DNA of 64,000 bases. Source: Bacillus yapensis (GTDB lineage: Bacteria > Bacillota > Bacilli > Bacillales > Cytobacillaceae). Position 1 is the stretch's first letter; each line of letters starts with the position of its first letter. Where the stretch lies: assembly GCF_005280205.1 (NCBI RefSeq), contig NZ_SUND01000005.1, forward strand, positions 62,001 to 126,000, read 5' to 3'. A model generated the notes under the pieces. It was not told the DNA's origin, did no database searches, and saw nothing but the letters and a program-made list of their open reading frames with translations. Shown one piece after another: positions 20,461 through 32,659 of this stretch. The position numbers and the translations under genes were made by a program.

Positions 20461-20865
20461 TTATTCTTCGTTGACCTTAACCTCAATATCATAATCCGGA
20501 AGAGCCTTCATCAAGATTTTATGGAGCCGAGCTTGAGCATCCATTTTCTCTTTTGATGTCAAATCTTCGTCCGTATGGGCCGTGACCCATAAATCATCTC
20601 CATTAATCCAAATCGAGTCTGGTGTGAATTCACCTGTATCTTCAATCACTTTTCGCGCATGCTCAGTGTCCCTACGATTATTCCGTTCTGAACCCGTATT
20701 GAGCAAATTCGGATTTTGATCGGACATCGTACGGCCAGGAAGCTCATCACCTGTGTGAATCACATTCGTTCCCTTTGTATCATTATTTTTCGTTAGCTCA
20801 TCCTGAAGATTTCCATCACAGCCCGTGATGATAAAAAGAGTGAGGAATAACAATAACTTTTTCAC
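20461..20865 (-). CDS. lipoprotein, probable YhcN/YlaJ sporulation family
   Basis: Predicted membrane-anchored lipoprotein of about 134 residues. A short signal (KKLLLFLTLFIITGC) ends in a lipobox with the lipidated Cys at about 16, followed by a polar linker rich in Asn, Thr and Asp and a C-terminal domain (ARKVIEDTGEFTPDSIWING to DYDIEVKVNEE). That domain resembles spore lipoproteins YhcN/YlaJ, but the match is from memory and not certain. The GTG at 20865 with AAAGGATG upstream is the best start. It lies between tdk and prfA. Confidence 0.7.
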   Translation of the reverse strand: MKKLLLFLTLFIITGCDGNLQDELTKNNDTKGTNVIHTGDELPGRTMSDQNPNLLNTGSERNNRRDTEHARKVIEDTGEFTPDSIWINGDDLWVTAHTDEDLTSKEKMDAQARLHKILMKALPDYDIEVKVNEE

Positions 20866-20920
20866 GCATGACACATCCTTTTTCTTATAGGATGTCCCGC
20901 GGTTTCGAACGAAATTCACA

Positions 20921-20950
20921 AAAAAATAGCCTACTATACAGCAGGCTAGA
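20921..20950 (-). terminator. tdk terminator
   Basis: On the minus strand TAGCCTGC and GTAGGCTA pair around TGTATA, followed by seven T; it overlaps the tdk stop. Confidence 0.85.
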
Positions 20951-21563
20951 TGGATTCAGATATAACAGGTCTTTCAATTACGTTTGGAGACTTTGGGACT
21001 TCATGGTGATGACGGCAACGTGCTTCATACGACTCTGAAGCTCCTACTAAAATGATTGGGTCATCATAAGAAGCCGGACTCCCATTAATCAAGCGTTGCG
21101 TTCTGCTTGCTGGATTCCCACAAACTGTACATACAGCCTGAAGCTTCGTTACAGATTCAGCAATTGCCATAATGGCTGGCATTTGGCCAAACGGCTCGCC
21201 ACGGAAATCCTGGTCAAGACCAGCTGCAATCACGCGATGGCCACTATCAGCTAAATGCTGAATAACTTTGATGATTTCGTCATCGAAAAATTGCACTTCA
21301 TCGATGGCAATGACATCTTCATCGGACTCAATGTACTTGAAGATATCAGTTGATTGAGCAATTGGAATTGCGTTAACGGATGTACCATTATGAGAGACAA
21401 CAGCTTCATCACTATAGCGATTATCAATTTTCGGCTTAAACACAGCAATTTTCTGTTTAGCATATTGAGCTCTTCGAACGCGACGAATTAACTCCTCCGA
21501 TTTACCAGAAAACATGCTTCCGCAAACTACTTCTACCCAGCCGTGATGGTTAACTACATACAT
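20946..21563 (-). CDS. tdk: thymidine kinase
   Basis: Phosphorylates thymidine with ATP in pyrimidine salvage. 205 residues, type II family. P-loop [14 protein letters not shown] (about 16-29), Walker B-like [10 protein letters not shown] (about 85-94), zinc-site cysteines CTVCG (about 145-149) and the lasso region with the C-terminal [14 protein letters not shown] precedes the ATG at 21563 by eight bases. It lies downstream of rpmE as in B. subtilis. Confidence 0.96.
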   Translation of the reverse strand: MYVVNHHGWVEVVCGSMFSGKSEELIRRVRRAQYAKQKIAVFKPKIDNRYSDEAVVSHNGTSVNAIPIAQSTDIFKYIESDEDVIAIDEVQFFDDEIIKVIQHLADSGHRVIAAGLDQDFRGEPFGQMPAIMAIAESVTKLQAVCTVCGNPASRTQRLINGSPASYDDPIILVGASESYEARCRHHHEVPKSPNVIERPVISESI

Positions 21564-21739
21564 GTACAGGTCTCTCCTTCCATGGATACATACGATCTAT
21601 GTAAACACTTGTTGAATAAGTTAATTTTATAATGGCTAATTTCAAACAAAAAAACAACGTTCTTTTTACCTTATAAATACGGAATCACAGATAATTAATT
21701 TTCACATAAAAAATAAAATTGATTCGAATATTAGAAAGA

Positions 21740-21768
21740 AAAAACAGGCAAAGGTTCTGCCTGTTTTA
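21740..21768 (-). terminator. rpmE terminator
   Basis: On the minus strand AAAACAGGC and GCCTGTTTT form a nine-pair stem followed by T-rich sequence. Confidence 0.85.
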
Positions 21769-21776
21769 GTTGATTA

Positions 21777-21989
21777 TTATTGTTCTTGTGACTTAAGGCC
21801 GTATTTCTTATTGAATCGATCAACACGTCCGCCAGCTTCAGCGAATTTTTGACGACCAGTATAGAATGGATGGCACTCAGAACAAGTTTCTACACGGATT
21901 TCTTCTTGAACAGAACCAGTTTCGAACTCGTTACCGCAAGCACATTTCACCATTGCTTTTTTATAATTTGGATGAATTCCTGCTTTCAT
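21777..21989 (-). CDS. rpmE: 50S ribosomal protein L31, zinc-containing type
   Basis: Large-subunit ribosomal protein of 70 residues. Cys16, Cys18, Cys36 and Cys39 make the zinc-binding set that defines the zinc-dependent paralogue, as opposed to the zinc-free YtiA type used under zinc limitation. The conserved [20 protein letters not shown] is present. AAGGAG lies ten bases before the ATG. It follows rho by 180 bases. Confidence 0.96.
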   Translation of the reverse strand: MKAGIHPNYKKAMVKCACGNEFETGSVQEEIRVETCSECHPFYTGRQKFAEAGGRVDRFNKKYGLKSQEQ

Positions 21990-22169
21990 TCCTTTTCAGC
22001 TCCTTTTCGCCCTGAATCTTTCGAAACAGAGTTATATATGCAGCATAGTATTCCCATGCTGTAAAAAATCATAAACGCACAAAATCTATTATAACAGCGT
22101 GATATTTGTTTTGCAATATGGGAAAATTTTTAAGCTGTTTTCGTTTTTTTTCAAGAAAAGAGCCAATTT

Positions 22170-23435
22170 TTAAGATCTCTTCGCTTTTATTTCCTCATCT
22201 AGCTTCGCAAAAAATTCTTCATTTGATTTAGTAGTTTTCAGCTTACGTAAAAACTTTTCAACAAAGTCAGGACTATCAGTCATTGACTTACGAATTGCCC
22301 AAAGCTTATCCAGATGATCCTTCGGAATAATAAGCTCTTCTTTACGTGTTCCAGAACGACGAATATCGATCGCAGGGAAAATTCTTCTTTCAGCAAGGGC
22401 ACGATCTAAGTGAAGCTCAAGGTTACCAGTACCTTTAAACTCTTCATAGATGACATCATCCATACGTGAACCCGTATCAACAAGTGCAGTAGCCAAAATC
22501 GTTAAGCTTCCTCCCTCTTCAATGTTACGAGCAGCCCCGAAGAAACGCTTCGGTCTATGGAATGCCGCAGGGTCAATACCACCAGAAAGTGTACGTCCAC
22601 TTGGAGGAATCACAAGGTTATACGCACGTGCAAGGCGCGTAATGCTGTCCATTAAAATGATAACATCGCGCTTATGCTCAACAAGTCTCATCGCTCTTTC
22701 TAGCACAAGTTCAGCCACTTTGATATGGTTTTCTGGAACTTCATCAAATGTCGAGCTGACAACATCACCAGCAACAGAACGTTCAATGTCCGTTACCTCT
22801 TCTGGACGTTCATCGATGAGAAGGACGATTAATTCCGCTTCAGGATGATTTGTCGTGATGCTATTCGCAATTTGTTTTAATAGAACCGTTTTACCAGCTT
22901 TAGGTGGGGCTACGATTAAGCCACGTTGACCAAATCCAACGGGTGCAATTAAGTCCATAATTCTTGTAGACATATGCTTTGGAGTTGTTTCAAGTTTCAT
23001 TTGACGGTCAGGATATAGGGGAGTTAAGGCAGGGAAGTGAACCCGCTCTTTCGCAGATTCTGGGTCGTCTCCGTTCACTGCTTCTACATGTAAAAGACCA
23101 AAATAGCGCTCATTTTCTTTTGGCGGTCGAACCTTACCAGAAACTTTGTCACCATTTCGCAAATCAAATCTTCTAATTTGCGATGCGGAAATATAAATGT
23201 CTTCCGAACTTGGTGAATAGTTAATCGGTCGAAGGAAACCAAAACCTTCTGATTGAATAATTTCGAGTACACCTTCCATGAAGAAATACCCTTCTTGTTC
23301 TGCTCTTGCTTTTAAAATCGCAAAAATTAACTCTTTTTTCGTTAGTTTGCTGTAATAAGAAACTCGATAAGTTTTTGCAAGCTCATAAAGTTCCTTTAGT
23401 TTCATATTTTCTAATCCAGATATTGTTAAATCCAT
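22170..23435 (-). CDS. rho: transcription termination factor Rho
   Basis: Hexameric RNA helicase that ends non-coding and antisense transcription. 421 residues: N-terminal Rho helix and cold-shock-like RNA-binding domain (GFGFLRP, about 68-74), Walker A APPKAGKT (about 176-183), [15 protein letters not shown] (about 259-273) and the Q/R loops. No inserted domain, as in other bacilli. Start ATG 23435 with AGAGTGGTG. Upstream leader of 367 bases is long enough for autogenous attenuation (inference). Confidence 0.97.
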   Translation of the reverse strand: MDLTISGLENMKLKELYELAKTYRVSYYSKLTKKELIFAILKARAEQEGYFFMEGVLEIIQSEGFGFLRPINYSPSSEDIYISASQIRRFDLRNGDKVSGKVRPPKENERYFGLLHVEAVNGDDPESAKERVHFPALTPLYPDRQMKLETTPKHMSTRIMDLIAPVGFGQRGLIVAPPKAGKTVLLKQIANSITTNHPEAELIVLLIDERPEEVTDIERSVAGDVVSSTFDEVPENHIKVAELVLERAMRLVEHKRDVIILMDSITRLARAYNLVIPPSGRTLSGGIDPAAFHRPKRFFGAARNIEEGGSLTILATALVDTGSRMDDVIYEEFKGTGNLELHLDRALAERRIFPAIDIRRSGTRKEELIIPKDHLDKLWAIRKSMTDSPDFVEKFLRKLKTTKSNEEFFAKLDEEIKAKRS

Positions 23436-23802
23436 GATTACACCACTCTTTATATAATAGGTTTCATTTCATTCTATTCTTTAAGCTACCTCGCGAGATT
23501 CATTCTTTTGATAGGGTTTATCAATAGTGACAGGATAAAGGAAAGAATACTTTTTGAGGCTGATGGAAGCATAGGAAGAGAAAAAATGAATGATTAAGCA
23601 ATCCGTTTTCTTGTTGAAAAACGAACCCGTTTTTTAAGCATTATGAAATCGTTTCAAGTAACTAGAGTTTATTCTATGAATAGATAAAAAACAACCTCTA
23701 TTTTACCCCTTTTGCTGAAAATTAATCAATATAATTTTTTCTGGGATCTTTTTAGAAGGAAGGAATGTTGAGGCCTGTTGGATAAGACCTCAACATCGAT
23801 AT
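23436..23802. other. rho leader / glpX-rho intergenic region
   Basis: No gene is visible. On the minus strand an eight-pair stem TGTTGAGG/CCTCAACA at 23767-23796 follows the glpX stop but lacks a clear T run, so it is at best a weak terminator. AT-rich sequence with a small hairpin (GTTTTC/GAAAAAC near 23609-23626) follows. No known riboswitch was recognised. Confidence 0.5.
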
Positions 23803-24765
23803 TTATTTTATGACTAAGTGAGGTTTCTTTTTCAAGCTATGACGGCCTTCGACAAAGCGGACCGTGCCTGATTTTGCTCGCATAACTAAAGAATGAGTAG
23901 AACCATAGGATCCTTTAAATTGGACGCCTCTTAACAATTCTCCGTCGGTAACACCGGTTGCTGCAAAAATGGCGTCATCCCCTTTAACAAGGTCCTCCAT
24001 GCGTAAAATTTTATTTACGTCTAAGCCCATGCGGATACAACGTTCGAGCTCTTCTTCGCTTTGTGGAATAAGCTTTCCTTGGATTTCCCCACCGAGACAT
24101 TTTAAAGCAACCGCAGCCAGCACTCCTTCAGGTGCTCCACCTGAACCAAAAAGAATATCCACGCCTGTATGATCAAACGCTGTATTAATCGCACCGGCTA
24201 CATCGCCATCATTAATAAGCTTAATGCGAGCACCGGCTTCGCGAAGCTCGGCAATAATGTGTTCATGACGTTCTCGGTTTAAAACAGTTGCCACGACATC
24301 TTCAATGTCCTTATTTTTCGCTTTAGCAACCGCCATTAAATTATCTGTAATAGAAGCATTGATATCAATTTTCCCTACAGCTTCTGGGCCAACCGCAATT
24401 TTGTCCATATACATATCTGGTGCATGAAGTAAATTTCCGTGATCGGCAACAGCAATAACAGCAAGCGCATTCCAACCGCCAGATGCCACAATATTTGTTC
24501 CTTCGAGTGGGTCTACCGCGACATCCACGCGAGGGCCATAGCCTGTACCAAGTTTTTCTCCAATATACAGCATTGGTGCTTCGTCCATTTCGCCTTCACC
24601 AATAACCACTGTCCCTTTCATCGGAACCGTGTCAAACACATCTCGCATAGCCGATGTCGCAGCATCATCTGCTTCATCCTTTTTCCCTCTTCCCATCCAA
24701 CGCGCAGAAGCTAATGCCGCACCTTCTGTGACGCGGACTAGCTCCATTGATAAACTTCTTTCCAT
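23803..24765 (-). CDS. glpX: fructose-1,6-bisphosphatase, class II
   Basis: Gluconeogenic hydrolysis of fructose 1,6-bisphosphate to fructose 6-phosphate. 320 residues, GlpX family. Metal and substrate motifs: [18 protein letters not shown] (about 55-72), DPLEGTN (about 84-90) and DGDVAGAIN (about 184-192). The ATG at 24765 has GGGGAGG seven bases upstream; the longer frame to 24816 has none. The murA-glpX-rho order matches B. subtilis ywjI. Confidence 0.94.
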   Translation of the reverse strand: MERSLSMELVRVTEGAALASARWMGRGKKDEADDAATSAMRDVFDTVPMKGTVVIGEGEMDEAPMLYIGEKLGTGYGPRVDVAVDPLEGTNIVASGGWNALAVIAVADHGNLLHAPDMYMDKIAVGPEAVGKIDINASITDNLMAVAKAKNKDIEDVVATVLNRERHEHIIAELREAGARIKLINDGDVAGAINTAFDHTGVDILFGSGGAPEGVLAAVALKCLGGEIQGKLIPQSEEELERCIRMGLDVNKILRMEDLVKGDDAIFAATGVTDGELLRGVQFKGSYGSTHSLVMRAKSGTVRFVEGRHSLKKKPHLVIK

Positions 24766-24864
24766 CGGTGTTCCTCCCCATAAGAAAACCCTATTTCCGG
24801 TTTTTTCTCTATCCAAACTTTTGTGTAAGATTCTTAGGTGTATGAAACATAGGAAACGAGAAAA

Positions 24865-26151
24865 TTATGCTTGATTCATTTGCTCTATTTCCTCATTGGA
24901 AAGGTCTTCTTTCCAGATAGTTGCGCCAAGGCCTTCTAATTTCTCTACGATATGACTATATCCCCGATAAATGTGTTCCACGCCTGTTATTTCGGTAATT
25001 CCTTCAGCCATCAATCCTGCGATGACAAGTGCTGCTCCTGCACGGAGATCGCTCGCTTTCACCTTTGCTCCTTGTAGCTGAACTGGACCGCTTATGATCG
25101 CTGAGCGACCTTCTACCTTAATATTGGCGTTCATCCGTCTTAACTCATCAATATGCTTAAAGCGTGCGCTATAAATCGTATCTGTCACAACGCTCGTCCC
25201 TTTTGCCCTCGTTAATAAGGAGGTAAAAGGTTGTTGCAGGTCCGTTGGGAAACCAGGATACACAAGGGTTTTAATATCCACAGGTTTAAATGCCTCTGCT
25301 TTGCCAACAAACACTTGGTCATCCTTAGCATCAATCGGAACGCCCATTTCACGAAGCTTCGCAATTAAGGATTCCAGATGCTGTGGAATGATATTGTCGA
25401 TAAGGATTCCCTCTCCGGCAGCTGCTCCTAAAATTAAATATGTACCTGCCTCGATTCGGTCAGGAATAATGGTATGTCTACAGCCATGAAGCTCGTCCAC
25501 CCCATCAATCCGAATGACATCGGTTCCGGCACCTTTTATTTTCGCACCCATATTGGTTAAAAGTGTTGCCACGTCAATGATTTCTGGCTCTTTCGCGGCA
25601 TTTTCTATAATTGTACGACCTTTTGCTCGAACGGCAGCAAGCATAATATTAATCGTTGCGCCCACACTAACAACGTCTAAATAAATTCTTGCACCAACAA
25701 GCTCATCTGCACGCAAATAAATCGCACCTTGCTCGTTCGTCACACTTGCACCTAAGGCTTCAAAACCTTTAATATGCTGGTCAATCGGTCTTGGCCCTAA
25801 ATGACATCCACCAGGTAAGCCGATCACCGCTTTTTTAAAGCGACCAAGCATTGCTCCCATTAGATAATAGGAAGCACGAAGCTTCTTAACCTTTCCGTTT
25901 GGCAACGGCATCGAAATCATCGACGATGGATCAACGGTCATTTCATTATTGGAAAATTGGACTGTGCCTCCGATTTCCTCAAGAAGATCCTTTAAGATTT
26001 CGACATCAGAAATTTCCGGTAAACCTTCAATCGTGACTGGTGAATCAGCCAAAATGGTCGCGGGAATAAGCGCAACAGCACTATTCTTCGCTCCACTGAT
26101 GCGAACCGTGCCCTTCAAAGGGTAACCCCCTGCGATTTTAAGCTTTTCCAT
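24865..26151 (-). CDS. murA: UDP-N-acetylglucosamine 1-carboxyvinyltransferase (MurA2/MurZ paralogue)
   Basis: First committed step of peptidoglycan synthesis: transfers enolpyruvate from PEP to UDP-GlcNAc. 428 residues, two inside-out alpha/beta domains. The catalytic cysteine, target of fosfomycin, is in [15 protein letters not shown] (about residue 118). Bacilli carry two MurA copies; position between tal and glpX corresponds to murAB (murZ) of B. subtilis, not the copy near the atp operon. AAGGGAG precedes the ATG. Confidence 0.94.
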   Translation of the reverse strand: MEKLKIAGGYPLKGTVRISGAKNSAVALIPATILADSPVTIEGLPEISDVEILKDLLEEIGGTVQFSNNEMTVDPSSMISMPLPNGKVKKLRASYYLMGAMLGRFKKAVIGLPGGCHLGPRPIDQHIKGFEALGASVTNEQGAIYLRADELVGARIYLDVVSVGATINIMLAAVRAKGRTIIENAAKEPEIIDVATLLTNMGAKIKGAGTDVIRIDGVDELHGCRHTIIPDRIEAGTYLILGAAAGEGILIDNIIPQHLESLIAKLREMGVPIDAKDDQVFVGKAEAFKPVDIKTLVYPGFPTDLQQPFTSLLTRAKGTSVVTDTIYSARFKHIDELRRMNANIKVEGRSAIISGPVQLQGAKVKASDLRAGAALVIAGLMAEGITEITGVEHIYRGYSHIVEKLEGLGATIWKEDLSNEEIEQMNQA

Positions 26152-26350
26152 CTCTGACTCCCTTCTCTACCTTGATGTCAACTGCATCTGTAGCAATTGC
26201 TGTTCTATTGGAGAAAAACCCTCGCAAAAAAACTTCCATACAATTTTTCGACATAGTTTCTCTATTATCTAGTTTACACGAAAAAACAAATTCCATGTAT
26301 GCGTTTTAAAAAAAGTTAGATTTAAGTCAAAAGTCTTAGTAGAATACCGA

Positions 26351-26995
26351 CTACCCTCGGTTATTCCAATCTGCTAAAAACGCTTCTATTCCTTTGTCTG
26401 TTAATGGATGATTAAATAATTGCAGGATTACTTTGTAAGGCATTGTTCCGATATGGGCTCCTCTTAAAGCAGCCTCGGTAACATGTTGAGGATGTCTGAT
26501 AGATGCAGCAATAATCTCACTTTCGATGTTATGTACTCTGAAGATGTCTGCTATAGTGGAAATTAACTCTAGACCGTTGTGACCGATATCATCTAGTCTA
26601 CCCAAAAATGGCGAAACATAAGAGGCACCTGCGCGTGCTGCTAATAGTGCCTGATTGGCACTGAAAATCAAGGTGACATTTGTCTTAATACCCTCTTTTG
26701 AAAAAACTGAAACAGCTTTTAACCCATCTGGAGTCATTGGTACTTTAATGGTGATATTTGGAGCAATTTTTGCTAGTTCTCTGCCTTCTCGAATCATTCC
26801 TTCTGCATCAAGGGCAATAACTTCGGCGCTGACAGAACCTGGGACTAGTTCGGTAATTTCACGAAGACGGTCTTCAAACGATACATTTTTTTCTTTTGCC
26901 ACTAATGTTGGATTCGTCGTTACACCAGCAATAATTCCTAAAGAATACGCTTCTCTGATTTCTTCCATATTAGCCGTATCAATAAAAAATTTCAT
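26351..26995 (-). CDS. tal: transaldolase (short type)
   Basis: Pentose phosphate enzyme moving a dihydroxyacetone unit between sugar phosphates. 214 residues, the short TalC/fructose-6-phosphate aldolase-like subfamily. N-terminal [21 protein letters not shown], and the Schiff-base lysine in NITIKVPMT (about residue 84). AGGAGG lies nine bases before the ATG at 26995, which is preferred over 27004. It follows fbaA as ywjH does in B. subtilis. Related aldolases share the fold, so transaldolase rests partly on synteny. Confidence 0.92.
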   Translation of the reverse strand: MKFFIDTANMEEIREAYSLGIIAGVTTNPTLVAKEKNVSFEDRLREITELVPGSVSAEVIALDAEGMIREGRELAKIAPNITIKVPMTPDGLKAVSVFSKEGIKTNVTLIFSANQALLAARAGASYVSPFLGRLDDIGHNGLELISTIADIFRVHNIESEIIAASIRHPQHVTEAALRGAHIGTMPYKVILQLFNHPLTDKGIEAFLADWNNRG

Positions 26996-27060
26996 GCATC
27001 TCATCCTCCTCTTTTACCAAATTTTAGCGTGCTCTCTCTATAATTACAACCCAAATGAAC

Positions 27061-27092
27061 GAAAAACCGCCTCTTATTTGAAGGCGGTTTTT
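27061..27092 (-). terminator. fbaA terminator
   Basis: AAAACCGCCT and AGGCGGTTTTT pair around TCAAATAAG on the minus strand with a T tail; the AT flanks would let it work in both directions. Confidence 0.85.
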
Positions 27093-27146
27093 CTATCTGA
27101 GTAGTAGCTAGCTTCTTAAGATGCTAAACCTACTATATGTTTTTAC

Positions 27147-28004
27147 TTAAGCTTTGTTTGAAGAACCGAATTCACGCATTTTGCCGATAACTGTTTCTTT
27201 AATCGCTTCGCGAGCTGGTCCTAAGTATTTACGTGGATCGTATTCGTTTGGCAATGCAGCTAATGTTTCACGTACTACTTTAGCAGAAGCAATTTGGTTT
27301 TCAGTGTTAACGTTGATTTTTGCAGTTCCTAAAGATACTGATTTTTGAATATCTTTTGTAGGAATTCCAGTTCCTCCGTGAAGAACTAGTGGAAGTCCAG
27401 TTGCTTTACCGATTTCCTCCATTTCAGCGAAACCAAGGTTTGGTTCACCTTTGTAAGGACCATGAACAGATCCTAATGCAGGAGCAAGGCAGTCGATACC
27501 TGTACGGTTAACAAGCTCAACACATTCTGCTGGATCTGCGTAGATAACGCCCTCAGCAACAACATCGTCTTCTTGTCCACCAACAGTACCTAATTCAGCT
27601 TCAACAGAAACTCCTTTAGAATGAGCATATTCAACAACTTTCTTAGTTGTTTCAACGTTCTCTTCAAAAGGATGGTGAGAAGCGTCAATCATAACAGAAG
27701 TAAAGCCAGCATCGATTGCTTCTTTACATTTATCAAAGCTTGATCCATGATCTAAATGGATCGCTACAGGAACTGTAATCTTATAATCTTCTAGAAGGCC
27801 CTCAACCATTTTTACAATTGTTTTGAAGCCACCCATATAACGGCCTGCACCTTCAGAAACACCAAGAATAACTGGTGATTTTTCTTCTTCAGCTGCTAGT
27901 AAAATCGCTTGGGTAAATTCAAGGTTATTGATGTTGAATTGACCAACTGCATAGCCGCCGTCTTTTGCTTTAATTAGCATTTCTTTCATTGAAACTAAAG
28001 GCAT
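27147..28004 (-). CDS. fbaA: fructose-bisphosphate aldolase, class II
   Basis: Glycolytic cleavage of fructose 1,6-bisphosphate into triose phosphates. 285 residues, zinc-dependent class II. Metal ligands and active-site stretches are [11 protein letters not shown] (about 82-92), [25 protein letters not shown] (about 178-191) and [11 protein letters not shown] (about 204-214). AAAGGAGG precedes the ATG. It lies downstream of spo0F, as in B. subtilis. Could also take related sugar bisphosphates, but the central-metabolism context supports FbaA. Confidence 0.95.
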   Translation of the reverse strand: MPLVSMKEMLIKAKDGGYAVGQFNINNLEFTQAILLAAEEEKSPVILGVSEGAGRYMGGFKTIVKMVEGLLEDYKITVPVAIHLDHGSSFDKCKEAIDAGFTSVMIDASHHPFEENVETTKKVVEYAHSKGVSVEAELGTVGGQEDDVVAEGVIYADPAECVELVNRTGIDCLAPALGSVHGPYKGEPNLGFAEMEEIGKATGLPLVLHGGTGIPTKDIQKSVSLGTAKINVNTENQIASAKVVRETLAALPNEYDPRKYLGPAREAIKETVIGKMREFGSSNKA

Positions 28005-28229
28005 TCTTTTTCCTCCTTTGACATGATCTCATCATCGTAAGCTCGATTTCTCATAAAGTGTTCCCTTTTAAAAAAGTGAATATGTACTGAAAATCAATGG
28101 GCTTTCCGTGATTTTGATCTCTAAGGACATTCTACCAAATTAGAAAAAGAATTGCTAATAGGGTTGCCCTATGAATTTTAAGTCTTTCAATTCAGATTTT
28201 TACATATATTGTAATCGATTTCAAACTTC

Positions 28230-28601
28230 TCAGCTTGTTTTAACAGCAATATATTTCTTGACGGCCTCGCGAATGTCGTCAATGTCAAACGGCTTAGCAA
28301 AGTGCGCTAGTGCGCCTAGATTTTTCGCTTCCTGGATCATGTCCAATTCCCCATACGCAGTCATAATAATGACGCGAATATCATCCTTCATGAGCTTCAT
28401 CCGCTTCAAAATCTCAATGCCGTCCATTCCTGGAATTTTCATATCAAGTAGTACTAAGTCAGGGCAATTTTTTTCCACGATGTCTAAAGCCTGTATGCCA
28501 TTCGCAGCTTGATGTGTCTCGTAACCTTCTTTTTGCAACACTTCGTTTAGCAGGATCCGGATGCCAAACTGATCATCTACGATTAATACTTTTCCCTTCA
28601 T
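28230..28601 (-). CDS. spo0F: sporulation phosphorelay response regulator Spo0F
   Basis: Single-domain receiver that takes phosphate from sporulation kinases and passes it to Spo0B. 123 residues with no output domain. The acidic pocket (VDDQ at 9-12), phospho-acceptor Asp in [12 protein letters not shown] (about 53), Thr in MTAYGE (about 81) and Lys in FAKPFD (about 103) are intact. The ATG at 28601 has AGAGGTGG nearby; a TTG one codon upstream is less likely. A SigH promoter lies upstream. Confidence 0.96.
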   Translation of the reverse strand: MKGKVLIVDDQFGIRILLNEVLQKEGYETHQAANGIQALDIVEKNCPDLVLLDMKIPGMDGIEILKRMKLMKDDIRVIIMTAYGELDMIQEAKNLGALAHFAKPFDIDDIREAVKKYIAVKTS

Positions 28602-28698
28602 CAAACCACCTCTTTCTCAATTTAGATCTAACCTTGATGCAAGTTTTTTTAAAAAGGCTTTATGTATAAGTTCTTGATATTTATTTCCACTTGATTTA

Positions 28699-28726
28699 AT
28701 TCGATTTTGTCAACAAATATTCCTGC
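28699..28726 (-). promoter_or_regulatory. SigH promoter of spo0F
   Basis: On the minus strand GCAGGAATA (28718-28726) and ATCGAAT (28699-28705) fit the SigH pattern RNAGGAWWW, 12-base spacer, RNNGAAT. TTTTTCGAAG just upstream is one base off a Spo0A box. Known biology: B. subtilis spo0F is transcribed from a SigH promoter under Spo0A control. Confidence 0.7.
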
Positions 28727-28859
28727 CATTTTTTCGAAGAAAGAACTATTTTTTTACTTTATTTCTTGATTATGACTTTTTCGCATGAAAATCAAGACGA
28801 ATGCTGTCATTTTACCTTTCAGATGAGCTTGATTATAATAGCACCGAGGGGGTTTAACC

Positions 28860-29381
28860 ATGCTAAAAATGTTTACTACCCAATTAACGGGACTTTTTAA
28901 ACGTATTCACGAAAAAGACGAATTTGTTTTCGAGGACGGAGCACGACTTTTAGCACAAGCTGCTGTCGGAGACGGAAGCATTTATATTTTTGGCGAAAAA
29001 GAAATGGAAGCTGTTTTAGCTGAAGCGTTTGATAGTGAAGAGCCAATGAAAAATGTGAAGCGTTGGGATGGAAAAGACGAATCGATTACGTTAGCGGATC
29101 GAGTTGTGATTTTCTCACGCTATTCGGATGATGAAGCAGCCGTTCAAGCAGGAAAATGGTTGCGGGATAATTATATTCCTTTCGTGTCTGTTGCGACTCA
29201 TGTGTCGGATGAGAAGGAAAATTTAGTGCAACTCGCGGACGTGCATATCGACCTGCAGTTAAAAAAGGCCTTGCTCCCTGATGAGTTTGGAAATCGCTTC
29301 GGTTATCCTGCTTCAATGGCAGCCTTGTATGTATATTACGGACTGAAGTTTACCGTGCAGGAAATTTTAGAGGATTTGTAG
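28860..29381 (+). CDS. ywjG: DUF2529 family protein YwjG
   Basis: Conserved protein of unknown function, 173 residues, unusual here for reading on the plus strand. The sequence (FTTQLTGLFKRI, DRVVIFSRYSDDEAAVQAG, FVSVATHVS, LPDEFGNRFGYPASMAALYV) suggests a SIS-like sugar-isomerase fold, but no catalytic role is established. GAGGGGG precedes the ATG. It lies between divergent spo0F and convergent pyrG, the same place as ywjG in B. subtilis. Confidence 0.9.
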   Translation: MLKMFTTQLTGLFKRIHEKDEFVFEDGARLLAQAAVGDGSIYIFGEKEMEAVLAEAFDSEEPMKNVKRWDGKDESITLADRVVIFSRYSDDEAAVQAGKWLRDNYIPFVSVATHVSDEKENLVQLADVHIDLQLKKALLPDEFGNRFGYPASMAALYVYYGLKFTVQEILEDL

Positions 29382-29492
29382 AGCCGTTTTGAGTTTGGGT
29401 GAGTTTGTCGGTCAGGTTTCTCTATACAGAAAAGATACTGGCCGACAAATTACCCCAAAAACGATACTTACTCCAACACAAGTTCCAAAACA

Positions 29493-29541
29493 AAAAAAGG
29501 TTGATTTCCCGTTCTTGAAAACAGGAAATCAACCTTTTCAT
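29493..29541. terminator. bidirectional terminator between ywjG and pyrG
   Basis: AAGGTTGATTTCC and GGAAATCAACCTT form a 13-pair perfect stem, with A-rich and T-rich flanks serving both converging genes. Confidence 0.9.
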
Positions 29542-29548
29542 CTATCTT

Positions 29549-31177
<1,629 letters not shown>

Positions 31178-31465
31178 TTACTAGATAGATTCACAATTTG
31201 GAGTATCCTTTCTCAACGACCAATATTTTTTATGTAATGCCCGTTTTTTCAAAAAGAAAACCTATTGTGAAGAGTTAATAAAAGAAAAAGATGTGTTAGG
31301 GGTGAAACGTGTTTCTACCAGAGACATTCTCATATGTTCAAAGCTTTTTTTCGAAGCCTACCAAATTAGCTTTCGCAATCAGCGAAATTCTTATCGCATT
31401 TCTGATAAAAATCTTCAAACTTTGAATACGGAGAACGCTTTTTTGGCCCTGACAAAAATAAAAAA

Positions 31466-31573
31466 CGCCCCACTTACAATAAATGTAAGGGGAGCGCTAA
31501 TAATATAATTTCAACTCGTTCCTTTTTTAAGGAGCCCAAAAAGTATTCTACAAGCCCCTATTCAAAAAGTCAA
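31466..31573 (-). promoter_or_regulatory. pyrG promoter and reiterative-transcription attenuator
   Basis: Minus strand: -35 TTGACT (31568-31573), 17-base spacer, -10 TAGAAT (31545-31550), then a transcript beginning GGGCTCC with the first G at 31537. About 40 bases on, a terminator stem (31466-31496) begins CGCTCCCCTTACA and ends in a T run. In B. subtilis, low CTP makes polymerase stutter after GGG, adding extra G residues that pair with the pyrimidine-rich 5' arm of the stem and prevent termination. All parts of that mechanism are present here. The remaining leader (31151-31460) shows no further element. Confidence 0.9.
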
Positions 31574-31592
31574 CAATGGAAGTTCAATTCGA

Positions 31593-32144
31593 TTACAAAT
31601 CTTCCTCGTCATCGGAATCTAAATCTTCGTCCAATTCCTCGAACTCCTCGTCATCTTCCAGAAGATCTTCTTCCTCGTCCTCTTCAAAATCTTCATCTTC
31701 ATCATCAAAATCTTCATCATCGTCAAGATCGAGAAGATCTTCATCTTCGTCTTCATCATCAAGAATATCATCATAATCGATATCATCTTCATCATCATAG
31801 TCAAGATCAAGATCATCGTCCTCATCGACAACCTTCTTCGCCTTCTTCTTCTTCGGCTTAGTTGGCGTGATGACTTCTTCCTCTGATTGTTCAACTGGGT
31901 ACCAAACTCTTAATCCCCAGCGGTTTTCTCCTAAAGAAAGAAAACGGCCATCAATATTTAAATCTGTATAAAACTGAGCGATCTTGGCACGAACTTCTTC
32001 CTCTGATAAGCCAATCGTAGCTGTAATTTCATCCATAATTTCCTTGAATGAAGCAGGCTGCTTTTGATTTTTCAGCATTTCGTAAGCCATTTCGATCAAT
32101 GACATTTCTTGCAACTGTTCTTGTGTGAATTGTTTAAGACTCAA
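31593..32144 (-). CDS. rpoE: DNA-directed RNA polymerase subunit delta
   Basis: Gram-positive RNA polymerase accessory subunit that speeds recycling and sharpens promoter selection. 183 residues from the TTG at 32144: an N-terminal HARE-HTH domain (to FLSLGENRWGLRVWYP, about 70-85), a basic stretch (TKPKKKKAKKVV) and a long Asp/Glu tail that mimics nucleic acid. The GTG at 32153 would add three residues; AAAGGA spacing and the B. subtilis N-terminus favour 32144. The pyrG promoter begins only 20 bases after its stop. Confidence 0.94.
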   Translation of the reverse strand: MSLKQFTQEQLQEMSLIEMAYEMLKNQKQPASFKEIMDEITATIGLSEEEVRAKIAQFYTDLNIDGRFLSLGENRWGLRVWYPVEQSEEEVITPTKPKKKKAKKVVDEDDDLDLDYDDEDDIDYDDILDDEDEDEDLLDLDDDEDFDDEDEDFEEDEEEDLLEDDEEFEELDEDLDSDDEEDL

Positions 32145-32331
32145 TATTCGCACTTCCTTTCACCATCTCAACACTTGTGGCTTTGTTTCATAGAGTCGTT
32201 GGAACTCATAAGAAGAATATGTATCATCTATCTAGTAACAAGCCCTTATGTGGACACATATTCTTCATTATAAACAAATTTAAAGCCTTTATGCTAGATC
32301 TAGCTAGTCATTATGCGAAAAAATAGTGAAA

Positions 32332-32517
32332 TTATCGATCGCTTTGCTTTTTCTTTCTTTTTTTCCTAGTTGGATCCGATAATTGATTCGCTGCTAACGT
32401 AAAAAAGAAGATCGCCAACAAATAGAAGGAAATTGCCCCAAGCTGCCGTTTATAAAGGAAATACAAGGTGATTAAAATGCCTACCAAAATCAAAAAGAGT
32501 ATCACTCGCCGCTTCAA
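32332..32517 (-). CDS. small membrane protein of unknown function
   Basis: Predicted 61-residue protein with two membrane helices (about 5-21 and 27-45) and a strongly basic tail (RKKRKKKQSDR). TTG start with only a weak GGGATGTGAG ribosome site. It lies between icmF and rpoE. I do not recognise the family; the clean hydrophobic pattern followed by positive charge supports a real product, but it could be spurious. Confidence 0.5.
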   Translation of the reverse strand: MKRRVILFLILVGILITLYFLYKRQLGAISFYLLAIFFFTLAANQLSDPTRKKRKKKQSDR

Positions 32518-32659
32518 AGTCTCACATCCCGAAATGCTATTCTAAATTAATTATAAAATAAATCTTTCGTCATGTGAGAAATGTTACAATAATATTTTGT
32601 AAAAATATAGTTATTTTTCATCTGAGACTAGTAGCTACAATATTTTCGGTTTCTCACAT

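Noticed and set aside
31576-31776. Serine-rich plus-strand open frame
   Set aside because: It is the antisense reading of the Asp/Glu codons in the rpoE tail.
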